Assembly (NCBI GenBank): GCA_964526295.1
Contig: CAZGKW010000030.1
Location: 1-53,262 of the forward strand
Source of the DNA: CAZGKW01 sp964526295
Lineage (GTDB): Bacteria > Planctomycetota > Phycisphaerae > FEN-1346
Direction of reading: 5' to 3'
Length of the DNA: 53,262 bases
The position numbers were made by a program, and so were the translations under genes. Each line of letters begins with the position of its first letter. Position 1 is the stretch's first letter. This document shows positions 1 through 7,839 of this stretch, piece by piece. Under the pieces are notes generated by a model. It was given only the letters and a program-made list of their open reading frames with translations. It did no database searches and had not been told where the DNA came from.

Positions 1-571
1 GGTCGAGCTGGGCCTCGGGCAGGGGGTAGGTGCCCTCCTGCTCGATGGGGTTCTGCGTCGCCAGGACGAAGAACGGCTCGGGCAGGGGATAGGTTTCCTC
101 GCCGCAGGTGACCATGTGCTCCTGCATGGCCTCCAGCAGGGCCGCCTGGGTCTTGGGCGGGGTCCGGTTGATCTCGTCGGCCAGGATCATGTTGGCGAAC
201 AGCGGCCCATGGACGAACCGGAAGACGCGCTTGCCGGTCGTCCGGTCCTCCTCCAGAACGTCCGTGCCCGTGATGTCGGAGGGCATCAGGTCGGGCGTGA
301 ACTGGACCCGTTTGAACGAGAGGTGCAGGAGCTCGGAGACGGTGCTCACCAGGAGCGTCTTCGCCAGGCCCGGCACCCCCACGAGCAGGGCGTGGCCGCG
401 GCAGAAGATGGCCACCAGCACCTGCTCGATGACCGCGTTCTGGCCGACGATCACCCGGCCGAGCTGGTCGGTCATCTTCTTATAGGCCTCGTTGAGGGCC
501 TTGACGGCGGCCAGGTCATCGCCGCGGGGAATGTGGGTGTCGGTGCTCTTCGGGTCGTTCGCATCTGCCAT
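1..571 (-). CDS. MoxR-family AAA+ ATPase (partial, C-terminus outside window)
   Basis: The reverse strand from the ATG at 571 reads as the N-terminal 190 residues of a MoxR ATPase and runs off the window edge. Visible are a Walker A GVPGLAKT (about residues 66-73), the MoxR-typical FTPDLMPSDITG segment, and a Walker B/helix segment ILADEINRTPPKTQAALLEA followed by ATQNPIEQEGTYPLPEAQLD (sensor 1). MoxR ATPases act as chaperones that help mature von Willebrand-domain proteins, and their genes often precede DUF58 and vWA genes; those would lie outside this window. A GGGAGA ribosome-binding site sits 7 nt before the ATG. Family assignment is sure; the client protein is unknown. Confidence 0.93.
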   Translation of the reverse strand, partial: MADANDPKSTDTHIPRGDDLAAVKALNEAYKKMTDQLGRVIVGQNAVIEQVLVAIFCRGHALLVGVPGLAKTLLVSTVSELLHLSFKRVQFTPDLMPSDITGTDVLEEDRTTGKRVFRFVHGPLFANMILADEINRTPPKTQAALLEAMQEHMVTCGEETYPLPEPFFVLATQNPIEQEGTYPLPEAQLD

Positions 572-881
572 CACTCGGTCTCCCTGCTCGCTTGAGGGCC
601 AGGAAAAGGACGGGCGTTCGACCGGGATCGGCCGGAACGGGTTTCCCCCACCAGGTCGTGCTCGGCGTTCGGCCCGCGGCGGCGTCGCGCGGGGCGCGTC
701 CGAGAGACGTCTTTGGGCGCCCGACTCAGAAACGTGTCACCTGCGCGAGGAGGGCGCCGCCGCTCTCACGTCATGGAACCCGTTGGGCGGCCGCTTGTTC
801 TGGACAAAATCCGCCGGGCGGAGAGGTGTGTCCGCCACAGAAGGCCGGCCCAGCCGTCGCACGGCGAGGGCGGAAAAGCCG
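572..881. other. Intergenic stretch, no gene seen
   Basis: About 310 bases between the start of the moxR-like gene and the tRNA-Gly promoter. Open frames exist here only because of the high GC content; their products are arginine/glycine-rich and resemble nothing. It should hold the promoter of the moxR-like gene (reading left), but no clear -10/-35 pair was found. Confidence 0.5.
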
Positions 882-909
882 TTGACACCGGTCTGCGGCG
901 CGGCACAAT
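882..909 (+). promoter_or_regulatory. Predicted sigma-70 promoter of tRNA-Gly
   Basis: TTGACA at 882-887, a 16-nt spacer, and CACAAT at 904-909 (four of six -10 bases). The tRNA begins 15 nt after the -10 box, as expected for a short-leader tRNA transcript. Confidence 0.6.
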
Positions 910-924
910 GAAGGGGCCACGGGA

Positions 925-999
<75 letters not shown>

Positions 1000-1019
1000 G
1001 TTTCTTTGGCGACCCGCCC

Positions 1020-1259
1020 ATGAAGCTTACATACGACCCACGCCACAACATGGCCGACATCCGCTTCCAGGGGCCGAAGGCGGAGGTCCTCACCCTTTCG
1101 CTCAGCGACTCGGTCAGCGTCGACATCGCACCGGACGGGACCGCCTGCGGCGTTGAGCTCCTCGACGCCAATGAGCAGCTCGAAGCGGAGGACGGCAGGC
1201 GTCTGGTCTTCGTGAACGAAGCCAACGGCCACCGCCAAGACATCGCCCTGGAAGACTGA
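1020..1259 (+). CDS. DUF2283-family small protein
   Basis: 79 residues starting at ATG 1020, 21 nt after the tRNA CCA. The pattern MKLTYDP...ADIRF near the start and V.VDI..DG...G.ELLDA in the middle is that of the DUF2283 family, small one-domain beta-rich proteins of unknown function. A longer frame runs back through the tRNA, but the first 27 residues would be encoded by the tRNA itself, so the ATG at 1020 is preferred. No ribosome-binding site of note; it may be cotranscribed with the tRNA. Confidence 0.75.
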   Translation: MKLTYDPRHNMADIRFQGPKAEVLTLSLSDSVSVDIAPDGTACGVELLDANEQLEAEDGRRLVFVNEANGHRQDIALED

Positions 1260-1430
1260 GCGGGCACGCGGGCCAGTCCCACCCCAGAACCTGTTGCGCA
1301 AAGCCGGTTCGCAAGAGTTGCACGCGGTCGGTCTCCGCACCGACTGCGCTCCGCTTGAGGACACGCGCCGGGCCTCCAGACCCGCCGCGCCCAGTGTCAA
1401 CCGGACTTGGGCGAAGGTCCACGCCAACTC

Positions 1431-3359
1431 TCAGAACGGCAGGGCCTCGTCGCCGCTGGTATGGCGGCCGCCGGCGGCGTAGTCGCGGCCGAACTGCTTC
1501 TCCAGGTCGGCCTTCTTCAGGACCAAGGCCGTCGGCCGTCCGTGGGGGCAGGTGGCCGCCAGGCGGGCCGCATCGCGGTGGGCAAGCAGGGCCTCGATCT
1601 CCTCGGGCTTCAGCGGATCGCCCGCCTTGACCGCCCCGCGGCAGGCCGCCACGTGGGCCAGCTTCTCCAGGACGTGCCGGGCCTCGGGCGGGGAATCACA
1701 CGCCACCGCCCACGCCAGGAAGTCGCGAAGCGTCGCCTCCGGGTCGGCCTTCTCCAGCAGCGTCGGGAACGCGTGGACGCCGACCGACCGCGGGCCGAGG
1801 GCCTCGACCTCGATCCCCAGCCGCCCGAGCGCCTCGCGGTGCTCCTCCACCGCCGCCATCTCCTCATCCGACACGTCGAGCGTGACCGGCACCAGGAACC
1901 GCTGCCCCTCCAGCGCCCCGGCTTCCAGGCGCGACATCAGCTCCTCAAAGAGGACCCGCTCGTGCAAGGCGTGCTGGTCGACGATCAGGATGCCGTCCTC
2001 CGTCTCGGCCACGAGGTAGGTGTTGTGGAGCTGGACGGCGTGGTGCGCGTCGGCGGCCTCAGCCGCTTGCGGAGGCGGAGCAAGCCCCTCGCTTGGGCGC
2101 GTTTCGCCGTCCGGCTTGCCGGGCCCGCTCGCAGCCCGTGCCCGGTGCCGGCCCGCTCGCTCGCTGAAAGGCAATCGCGGCTGGGGCGGCGGCGGGCTGC
2201 GGAGGAAATCCGCCACCGCCTGCCGCACCCGGGCCTCGCGCTCGGCATCCGCCGGCGCGCCGCGCTCCCCCTCGGTTTCCTCCGCGCCGGTTTCCTCCGT
2301 ACCAGGTCCGCTTCCGCCGCGCGCCGAGGGCAGCCACCCCGGGCCCTCGACCGCGAAGCCCGGCGTCATGCCCGGCCCGAGGAGCCGCTCGCGAACCGCC
2401 GCCAGGACCTGCCCGTACAGGAGGTGGGCGTCGCGGAGCCGCACCTCGATCTTCGTGGGGTGGACGTTCACGTCCACGCGGTCGGGCGGGACCGTCAGGA
2501 AGAGGAACGCGACGGGCTGGCGGCTGCCTTCGAGCATCCCGCGGTACGCCTCGCGGAGGGCATGGAGGAGGCCCCGGTCCCGCACGTAACGTCCGTTGAT
2601 GAAGAGATATTGTTGCTTGGCGGTCGCCCGGGCGACGTAGGGCGGGGCCACAAGGCCCCACAGCTTCCCGGCGGGCCCCTGCGACCCGACGGTGACGAGC
2701 GACTCGGCCAGCTCGGCCCCGAAGAACGCCCCGATCCGGGCCCGGACGCCCTCGGCCGGCGGCAGCTCGTAAACGCTTCGCCCACTGTGGGTGACGGTCA
2801 TATGCACCGCGGGGTACGCCAGGGCCACCCGGGCCACGTGCTCCGTGATGTGGCCCATCTCGGTGGCATCGGTCTTGAGGAACTTTCGGCGGGCCGGCAC
2901 GTAGCGGAAAAGGTTCCGCACCTCGACGGTCGTGCCGACCGGCCCGCTGGTGGGGCGGGACGGCTCGACGCGGCCCGCTGAGGCGCTCACTTCGACGGCC
3001 TCCAGGGCCTCCCGCGTCCGACTCACGAGACGGACGTCGGCCACCGAGGCGATCGAGGCCAGGGCCTCGCCCCGGAAGCCCAGCGTCGTGATCGCCTCCA
3101 GTTCGCCGGCCGAGCCGATCTTGCTCGTCGCGTGGGCGGCCAAGGCACGGGGTACGTCCTCCGCCGCGATGCCGCACCCGTCGTCGCTGACACGGACCAG
3201 CTTTTTGCCGGCGGCCTCGAGCTCGACGGCGATCCGGGTGGGCTCGGCGTCGATGGCGTTTTCGAGGAGCTCCTTGACGACGCTCGCGGGGCGATCGATG
3301 ACCTCCCCGGCGGCGATCTGGTTGACGAGCGTCTCGTCGAGGACGCGGATCGAAGGCAT
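1431..3359 (-). CDS. mutL: DNA mismatch repair protein MutL (endonuclease type)
   Basis: 642 residues from the ATG at 3359, giving the standard N-terminus MPSIRVLDETLVNQIAAGEV. The GHKL ATPase motifs ELLENAIDA, DDGCGI and TLGFRGEALASI are all present, followed by the transducer domain (PTKIEVR). The C-terminal domain carries the metal-dependent endonuclease motif DQHALHERVLFE (D461, H463, E467, E472) plus AACRGAVKAG, CPHGRPT and the late FGR motif. This is therefore a nicking MutL, as in most bacteria lacking MutH, not the E. coli type. A proline/arginine-rich linker of about 100 residues joins the halves. Upstream in-frame codons add up to 17 residues but lack homology. Its partner mutS is not in the window. 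Confidence 0.97.
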   Translation of the reverse strand: MPSIRVLDETLVNQIAAGEVIDRPASVVKELLENAIDAEPTRIAVELEAAGKKLVRVSDDGCGIAAEDVPRALAAHATSKIGSAGELEAITTLGFRGEALASIASVADVRLVSRTREALEAVEVSASAGRVEPSRPTSGPVGTTVEVRNLFRYVPARRKFLKTDATEMGHITEHVARVALAYPAVHMTVTHSGRSVYELPPAEGVRARIGAFFGAELAESLVTVGSQGPAGKLWGLVAPPYVARATAKQQYLFINGRYVRDRGLLHALREAYRGMLEGSRQPVAFLFLTVPPDRVDVNVHPTKIEVRLRDAHLLYGQVLAAVRERLLGPGMTPGFAVEGPGWLPSARGGSGPGTEETGAEETEGERGAPADAEREARVRQAVADFLRSPPPPQPRLPFSERAGRHRARAASGPGKPDGETRPSEGLAPPPQAAEAADAHHAVQLHNTYLVAETEDGILIVDQHALHERVLFEELMSRLEAGALEGQRFLVPVTLDVSDEEMAAVEEHREALGRLGIEVEALGPRSVGVHAFPTLLEKADPEATLRDFLAWAVACDSPPEARHVLEKLAHVAACRGAVKAGDPLKPEEIEALLAHRDAARLAATCPHGRPTALVLKKADLEKQFGRDYAAGGRHTSGDEALPF

Positions 3360-3428
3360 GGGCTCCATTCCCGACGGCCGAACGGCCCGGATTATAGGCC
3401 CCCGCCGCACGGCGTTACAAGAGCGGTG

Positions 3429-3457
3429 TTGCCGCCCGGAACGGGTCGGCCTACAAT
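3429..3457 (+). promoter_or_regulatory. Predicted sigma-70 promoter of the ykgJ-like pair
   Basis: TTGCCG (3429-3434), 17-nt spacer, TACAAT (3452-3457). It lies in the gap between divergent mutL and the first YkgJ-family gene, whose ATG is at 3488. Confidence 0.55.
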
Positions 3458-3487
3458 GGCCCGTGAATCAGCGATGGGCAGGCGGCA

Positions 3488-3925
3488 ATGGGTGAGACGA
3501 AGCTGGTCAGGACGGAGCGTCGGCCCTGGTACGCCCTGGGCCTGCGCTTCGCGTGCACGCAGTGCGGCCGATGCTGCGGCGGGGCGCCGGGCTACGTCTG
3601 GATCGACGCCGACGAGCTGGCGGCCATCGCGAAGCACGTGGGCCTCGAGCCGAAGGAGTTCCGCCGCGCCCACGTCCGCCGCCTGTGGCGGAAGATGACC
3701 CTCCGGGAGCGGTCCAACTATGACTGCATCATGCTCGACCCGGACGGCCGTTGCCGCGCCTACCCGGTGCGGCCGCTCCAGTGCCAGACGTGGCCGTTTT
3801 GGCCGGCGAACCTGAAGAACGAGAAGGCGTGGCGGGAGGCGGGCCGGCGGTGCCCGGGCATCGGGCAGGGGCCCCTCTGGAGCTTCGAGCAGATCGAGGC
3901 GAAGTGGATGGAGATGGAGCCTTGA
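3488..3925 (+). CDS. YkgJ-family cysteine-cluster protein (first of two)
   Basis: 145 residues. The signature of the YkgJ family (CxxCxxCC) is seen as CTQCGRCCGG near residue 24, followed by a C in YDCIMLD and by YPVRPLQCQTWPFW. These conserved cysteines are thought to bind zinc or an Fe-S cluster; the biochemical role of the family is not established. The gene overlaps the next one by the last bases of its stop codon, so the two are probably translated together. No signal peptide, so cytoplasmic. Confidence 0.85.
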   Translation: MGETKLVRTERRPWYALGLRFACTQCGRCCGGAPGYVWIDADELAAIAKHVGLEPKEFRRAHVRRLWRKMTLRERSNYDCIMLDPDGRCRAYPVRPLQCQTWPFWPANLKNEKAWREAGRRCPGIGQGPLWSFEQIEAKWMEMEP

Positions 3926-4443
3926 GCCGCGCCGATGCCGGGCGCCTTGCCGTCGAAGCGTTCCATCTCGGGCCGTGGGGCCCGCCGCCGTCGCCTCGAG
4001 CCCCCTCAAGGGATGCCCGCGAATCCCTCATCGCCCTCTACGCCCGAGTCGATGAAGAGCTGGCCGAGGTGGCGGCCGCCTGCGAGGCCTGCGGCGAATG
4101 CTGCCGCTTCGGCCGGACGAAGCCGGTCCTTTTCGCGAGCGCCCTGGAGCTGGCCCATCTGCTGACCCTCACGGGTCGGCCCGCCGCCGAGGTCCTACCG
4201 ACGCTCGATGCCCCGGACGCGCCGTGGACGTGTCCTTACCAGAACGGACGGGCCTGCACGGCCCGAGCAGCGCGGCCGCTGGGGTGCCGGACGTACTTCT
4301 GCGAGGCTGAGGCCCGCCGGAGGGGCGAACTGGTCCACGCCGAGGCCCTGAAGGTCGTCCGCGCCATCTGTCGCGAGGCGGGCTATCCGTGGTGGTACGG
4401 CCCGGCGCGGCACGGGTTCGCGCTGTTTCGGGCGGTGCCGTAG
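3922..4443 (+). CDS. YkgJ-family cysteine-cluster protein (second of two)
   Basis: About 173 residues. The cysteine pattern CEACGECCRFG, then CPYQNGRAC and RPLGCRTYFC, marks a second YkgJ-family member. The open frame extends back to 3751, but that part lies inside the preceding gene in another frame. I chose TTG at 3922 because it overlaps the upstream TGA (TTGA) and is preceded by GGAGATGGAGCC, typical of translational coupling. It differs from its neighbour in length and spacing, so it is a diverged paralogue rather than a recent copy. Function unknown; the start is less certain than the family. Confidence 0.78.
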   Translation: MSRADAGRLAVEAFHLGPWGPPPSPRAPSRDARESLIALYARVDEELAEVAAACEACGECCRFGRTKPVLFASALELAHLLTLTGRPAAEVLPTLDAPDAPWTCPYQNGRACTARAARPLGCRTYFCEAEARRRGELVHAEALKVVRAICREAGYPWWYGPARHGFALFRAVP

Positions 4444-4448
4444 CTTCC

Positions 4449-6257
4449 CTAGCACCGGGCGCACGCCCCCGGCCGGTTGCAGGCCCCCGGCGGCGGTTCC
4501 AGCTCCCGGCCTTTCTCCACCTGCCGGACGAGCACCTGGCGCGTTCGCGACCGGTCGCGGAAGACCGTGATGCCCTTGCACCCCATCTCGTGGGCGTGCC
4601 AGTAGATGTCGGCGACCGTCTCACACGTCGCCTCGTAGGGCAGGTTGACGGTCTTCGAGACGGCGTTGTCGACGTGGTTCTGGAAGGCCGCCTGCATCCG
4701 CACGTGCCAGGCCGGCTCGATCTCGTGGGCCGTGACGAAGAGTCGGCGGACGTCGTCCGGAACGCCCTCGAGGTCCGAAAGCGACGCCGCCCGCGTCAGG
4801 CGCTCGGGCAGATCGTCCGACCAGAAGCCCCGCTCGCGGGCGATCTCGACGAGCAGAGGATTCACCTCGCGAAGCGTCGTCTCCCCGTCCAGGACGTGCC
4901 GCTCCATCGCCAGGGCAAAGATCGGCTCGATGCCCGACGAGCAGTCCGCCAGGACCGAGATCGTCCCGGTGGGGGCGACGGTCGTGCGGCACGCGTTGCG
5001 GTAGACCGGCCCGTCGGGGCGGTCGTAGACGCTGCCGATGTGCTTCGGGAACGGGCCGCGCGGGCGGGCCAGGTCGGCGCTCTCGGCGTCGGCCTCGGTC
5101 CGGACGAAGCCCATCACCTCCTCGGCCGTCCGGAGGGCCTTGTCGGAATCGTACGGCACGCCGAGGCGGATCAGCAGGTCCGCGAAACCCATCACGCCGA
5201 GGCCGATCTTGCGGTTGCCCTGGACGATCTCGGTGATCTCGGGCAGGGGGTAGCGGCTGACCTCGATGCAGTTGTCGAGGAACCGGACGGCCAGGCGGAC
5301 GATGGTGCGGAAGGCGTCCCAGTCGATCCGGCCGCCCCGGACCACCCGGTTCAGGTTGATCGAGCCGAGGTTGCAGGCCTCGTAGGGCAGGAGCGGCTGC
5401 TCGCCGCACGGGTTCGTGCACTCGATCGCCCCGAGGTGCGGGGTGGGGTTGTCGGCATTGATGCGGTCGAGGAAGATGGCGCCGGGGTCGCCGCCGGCGT
5501 GGGCGCACTCGGCCATGGTCTCCCAGATCTGTCGGGCGGGGACGCGGCCGGCCGTCTCCCGGCCGTGGGGGTTCACGAGATCGATCGAGTCGCCGCGCTT
5601 GACGGCCTCGAGGAACGCCTGAGTGCAGGCGACGGAGATGTTGAAGTTCTCCAGCTCCCCCTCTTCGAGCTTCGACCGGGAAAACGCCTCGACGTCCGGG
5701 TGGTCGCAGCGGAGGATGCCCATGTTGGCCCCGCGCCTGAAACCGCCCTGGTTGATCGCGCCGGTGGCGTAGTTGAAGACCCGCATGAACGAGATGGGCC
5801 CGGAGGCGCTGCCGCGGCTCGACTCGACGAGGGCGCCGGCGGGGCGGATGCGGCTGAAGCTGAAGCCCGTCCCACCGCCGGACTTGTGGATGATGGCGGC
5901 GTGCTTGATGGCGTCGAAGATCTTCCCGATGTCGTCCTCGACGGGCAGGACGAAGCAGGCGGCGAGCTGCTGGAGCCGCCGACCCGCGTTCATCAGCGTC
6001 GGCGAATTGGGCAGGAACTCGAGGCGGGCCATCAGGCCGTAGAACTGCTCCTCGGCCGCGTGGACGTCCTCGGCGGTGCCCCAGGTCAGCTCGGCCTGGG
6101 CCACGTTGGCGGCGACGCGGCGGAACATGTCTTCGGGCGCCTCGATGGGCGTGCCCGCCTCGTCTTTCTTCAGGTACCGCCGCTCCAGGACGAGGCGGGC
6201 GTTCTGTGACAGGTCGATCCGGTCCGGGACGTCGGCCTCGATCTGCGGTACGGTCAT
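4449..6257 (-). CDS. nrdJ: Adenosylcobalamin-dependent ribonucleotide reductase (class II)
   Basis: 602 residues. It reduces ribonucleotides to deoxyribonucleotides using a radical generated from coenzyme B12, without oxygen. Seen: LPNSPTLMNAG and the glycine-rich KSGGGTGFSFSRIRP (about residue 125), the active-site loop NPCGEQPLLPYEACNLGSIN (about 280, with N, C and E catalytic residues), and PTGTISVLADCSSGIEP. The C-terminal tail CNRPGACARC supplies the redox-active cysteine pair. There is no N-terminal ATP-cone and no nrdB partner, as expected for this class. Nothing resembling a cobalamin riboswitch was found upstream. Confidence 0.96.
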   Translation of the reverse strand: MTVPQIEADVPDRIDLSQNARLVLERRYLKKDEAGTPIEAPEDMFRRVAANVAQAELTWGTAEDVHAAEEQFYGLMARLEFLPNSPTLMNAGRRLQQLAACFVLPVEDDIGKIFDAIKHAAIIHKSGGGTGFSFSRIRPAGALVESSRGSASGPISFMRVFNYATGAINQGGFRRGANMGILRCDHPDVEAFSRSKLEEGELENFNISVACTQAFLEAVKRGDSIDLVNPHGRETAGRVPARQIWETMAECAHAGGDPGAIFLDRINADNPTPHLGAIECTNPCGEQPLLPYEACNLGSINLNRVVRGGRIDWDAFRTIVRLAVRFLDNCIEVSRYPLPEITEIVQGNRKIGLGVMGFADLLIRLGVPYDSDKALRTAEEVMGFVRTEADAESADLARPRGPFPKHIGSVYDRPDGPVYRNACRTTVAPTGTISVLADCSSGIEPIFALAMERHVLDGETTLREVNPLLVEIARERGFWSDDLPERLTRAASLSDLEGVPDDVRRLFVTAHEIEPAWHVRMQAAFQNHVDNAVSKTVNLPYEATCETVADIYWHAHEMGCKGITVFRDRSRTRQVLVRQVEKGRELEPPPGACNRPGACARC

Positions 6258-6286
6258 CGTGGGTCTCCGCCGGTGTCAGAATGGGT

Positions 6287-6292
6287 ATTATA
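6287..6292 (-). promoter_or_regulatory. Possible -10 box of nrdJ
   Basis: A perfect TATAAT on the reverse strand 30 nt before the nrdJ start. No matching -35 hexamer at 16-18 nt, so this is only half a promoter. Confidence 0.3.
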
Positions 6293-6379
6293 CCGCGCCG
6301 CGAGGCCCTGCATATAGGGTATCGGGAAGAGCGAACGGGCTATGGCGTGGGGGCAGAGTAGTCGGCGACTCGGAGATAC

Positions 6380-6443
6380 CCGCGAACTGACGTTCGCGGC
6401 TCGAAATGCCCGGCCATCCCGAGCCGCGGTCGTGAGACCGCGG
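6380..6443. repeat. Inverted pair of hairpin repeats with covarying stems
   Basis: Two copies of one element face each other. Copy 1: stem CCGCGAAC / GTTCGCGG (6380-6387, 6392-6399) with loop TGAC, followed by CTCG. Copy 2, read on the reverse strand: stem CCGCGGTC / GACCGCGG (6443-6436, 6431-6424) with loop TCAC, also followed by CTCG. The copies share ACCCGCG before and CGCGGCTCG after, and the stem differences (AA/TT versus GT/AC) keep pairing intact. They sit between scpA and nrdJ, both on the reverse strand. Confidence 0.75.
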
Positions 6444-6505
6444 GTACGTGCGGCCCGGTTCTCAGGCCCGCGCGCCGCGGCGTTTCAATTGAGCGACGCG
6501 CGAAG

Positions 6506-7645
6506 CTAAGCGGCGCCAGCTCCCGAACGCCGCTCGTGATCGTCGCCCGGCTCCTCCTCGCCCTCGGCATCCTTATCCGGTTCGGCGGCGCCGCCTTCGG
6601 CTTCGGCGATGCCTTCGGCGGCGTCGGCGGGCCGCTCCGGGACGGGGATGTCCGTGCCGTCTCGGCCGAGGAGCTCGGCGTCGGAGTAGATGGGGTGGAA
6701 CGGCTCGACCTCCGGGACGTCGATGGCTTCGAGGGCCTCGTCGAACTCGGTCTTCTCGAACTCGACCTCGTCCATGATCTCCTGGAGGTGCTCCCGCTGG
6801 CGGGCGGTCGGGCGGCGGGGCCGCTGCCGCTCCAGGCCGTCGCGCGACGCCGCCGCCCCGAGGGGCTTGCGTTTCGTATAGGTCTCGGTCGACGGGTCGC
6901 GGACGTAGAGGCGGATGTCGCCGAAGTCGTCGCCCTGCTCGACGCCGATCAGCCGCTGCCGCATCAGCTCCAGCAGGGCGAGGAAGATCGTGATGGCGTA
7001 GCCGAGGTCCTGCTCGGGGTCGAAGAGGTCCGTAAAGAGGAGCGACTTCTCGGCCCGCAGGCGGCCCAGGAGGTCCTCGGCCGCTTCCTCGGCGGACGTC
7101 TCATCGTAGACGACCTCGCGGGGCCGCGAGTAGCCGAGCGTCTTGACGACCTGGGAGAACGCCCCGAAGAGGTCCCACACCTCGACGCCTTCGAGCAGCT
7201 CGTGGGCGGGGATGCCCCCCTCGTCGCCGGTTACCAGCCCGCGGAGCCGGGCGTCGTCGACCAGGCGCGGGTGCCGCCGGGCCATCTCGCCGCCCTTTTC
7301 CGCCAGCATCCCGGCGGCCTCCTTGTACCGGCGGTACTCCAGGAGCTGGCGGATGAGGGTCTCGCGGGGGTCCCCGCCCTCCTCGCCTTCGTCTTCCTCC
7401 TCGTCGATGGCGGGGGCCCGGGGCAGGAGGGCCCGGCTCTTCAGCTCCAGCAGCGTCGAGGCCATGACGAGGAACTCGCCCGCCACGTCGATGTCGAGGT
7501 CCGTCAGCAGGTCGAGGTAGGCGATGTACTGGTCGGCCACGCGCGAGACCTCGATCTCGCGGATGTCCACCTCGTCCCGCTTGATCAGGTACAGCAGCAG
7601 GTCGAGCGGCCCGTTGTAGACGTCGAGTTCGACTTTATAAGACAT
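6506..7645 (-). CDS. scpA: Segregation and condensation protein A
   Basis: 379 residues, starting MSYKVELDVYNGPLDLLLYLIKRDEVDI, the typical ScpA opening (YNGPLDLLL.LI....VDI). ScpA is the kleisin subunit that bridges SMC heads in the bacterial condensin. Conserved later segments include EFLVMASTLLELKSRALLP, the YRRYKEAA helix, and a C-terminal winged-helix region TIFLALLELMRQRLI. The protein is about 100 residues longer than usual, with a C-terminal acidic tail (many D/E plus EEEPGDDHE), likely disordered. scpB and smc are not next to it here. The start at ATG 7645 fits the family alignment directly. Confidence 0.93.
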   Translation of the reverse strand: MSYKVELDVYNGPLDLLLYLIKRDEVDIREIEVSRVADQYIAYLDLLTDLDIDVAGEFLVMASTLLELKSRALLPRAPAIDEEEDEGEEGGDPRETLIRQLLEYRRYKEAAGMLAEKGGEMARRHPRLVDDARLRGLVTGDEGGIPAHELLEGVEVWDLFGAFSQVVKTLGYSRPREVVYDETSAEEAAEDLLGRLRAEKSLLFTDLFDPEQDLGYAITIFLALLELMRQRLIGVEQGDDFGDIRLYVRDPSTETYTKRKPLGAAASRDGLERQRPRRPTARQREHLQEIMDEVEFEKTEFDEALEAIDVPEVEPFHPIYSDAELLGRDGTDIPVPERPADAAEGIAEAEGGAAEPDKDAEGEEEPGDDHERRSGAGAA

Positions 7646-7669
7646 AACGGTATCCGACTATAAGGGTCC

Positions 7670-7693
7670 GTCGGCAGGCTGGAGTCTGCCGAC
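7670..7693. repeat. Hairpin GTCGGCAG-N8-CTGCCGAC
   Basis: Perfect 8-bp inverted repeat 25 nt upstream of scpA (which reads left). It resembles dispersed palindromic elements of environmental genomes. It has no T-run, so it is not a standard terminator. Confidence 0.6.
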
Positions 7694-7697
7694 CTCC

Positions 7698-7839
7698 CGA
7701 TTCCGGGTTCCGGATTCGGGATTCCGAAGTCAACCGCGGCGACCCGTGTGGCCGCGGCATGGCAAGCTGCGCAGTCGCCCCGTCCGCGTGCTGTTGTGGT
7801 CCTGAAATCCGCAATCCGGACTGCGGAATCCTAAATCCC
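7698..7839. repeat. Degenerate direct repeats, ATTCCGGA / ATCCGCAAT type
   Basis: Short imperfect repeats (ATTCCGGGTTCCGGATTCGGGATTCC-like at 7700-7725, and AATCCGCAATCCGGACTGCGG at 7805-7825) fill the gap between scpA and trpS and overlap the trpS stop codon. A related stretch with GGATTGCGGA follows the oppC stop at 15170-15196. Confidence 0.55.

Noticed and set aside
1431..3410. MutL start at 3410
   Set aside because: The first 17 residues lack similarity; the family N-terminus begins at 3359.
4389..6209. 606-codon forward open frame opposite nrdJ
   Set aside because: Antisense shadow caused by high GC; product is an arginine/valine-rich string with no domain, whereas nrdJ on the other strand is unambiguous.
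6258..6379. Cobalamin riboswitch or NrdR box before nrdJ
   Set aside because: No B12-box-like sequence; one CCTATATGC patch is too weak to call an NrdR site.
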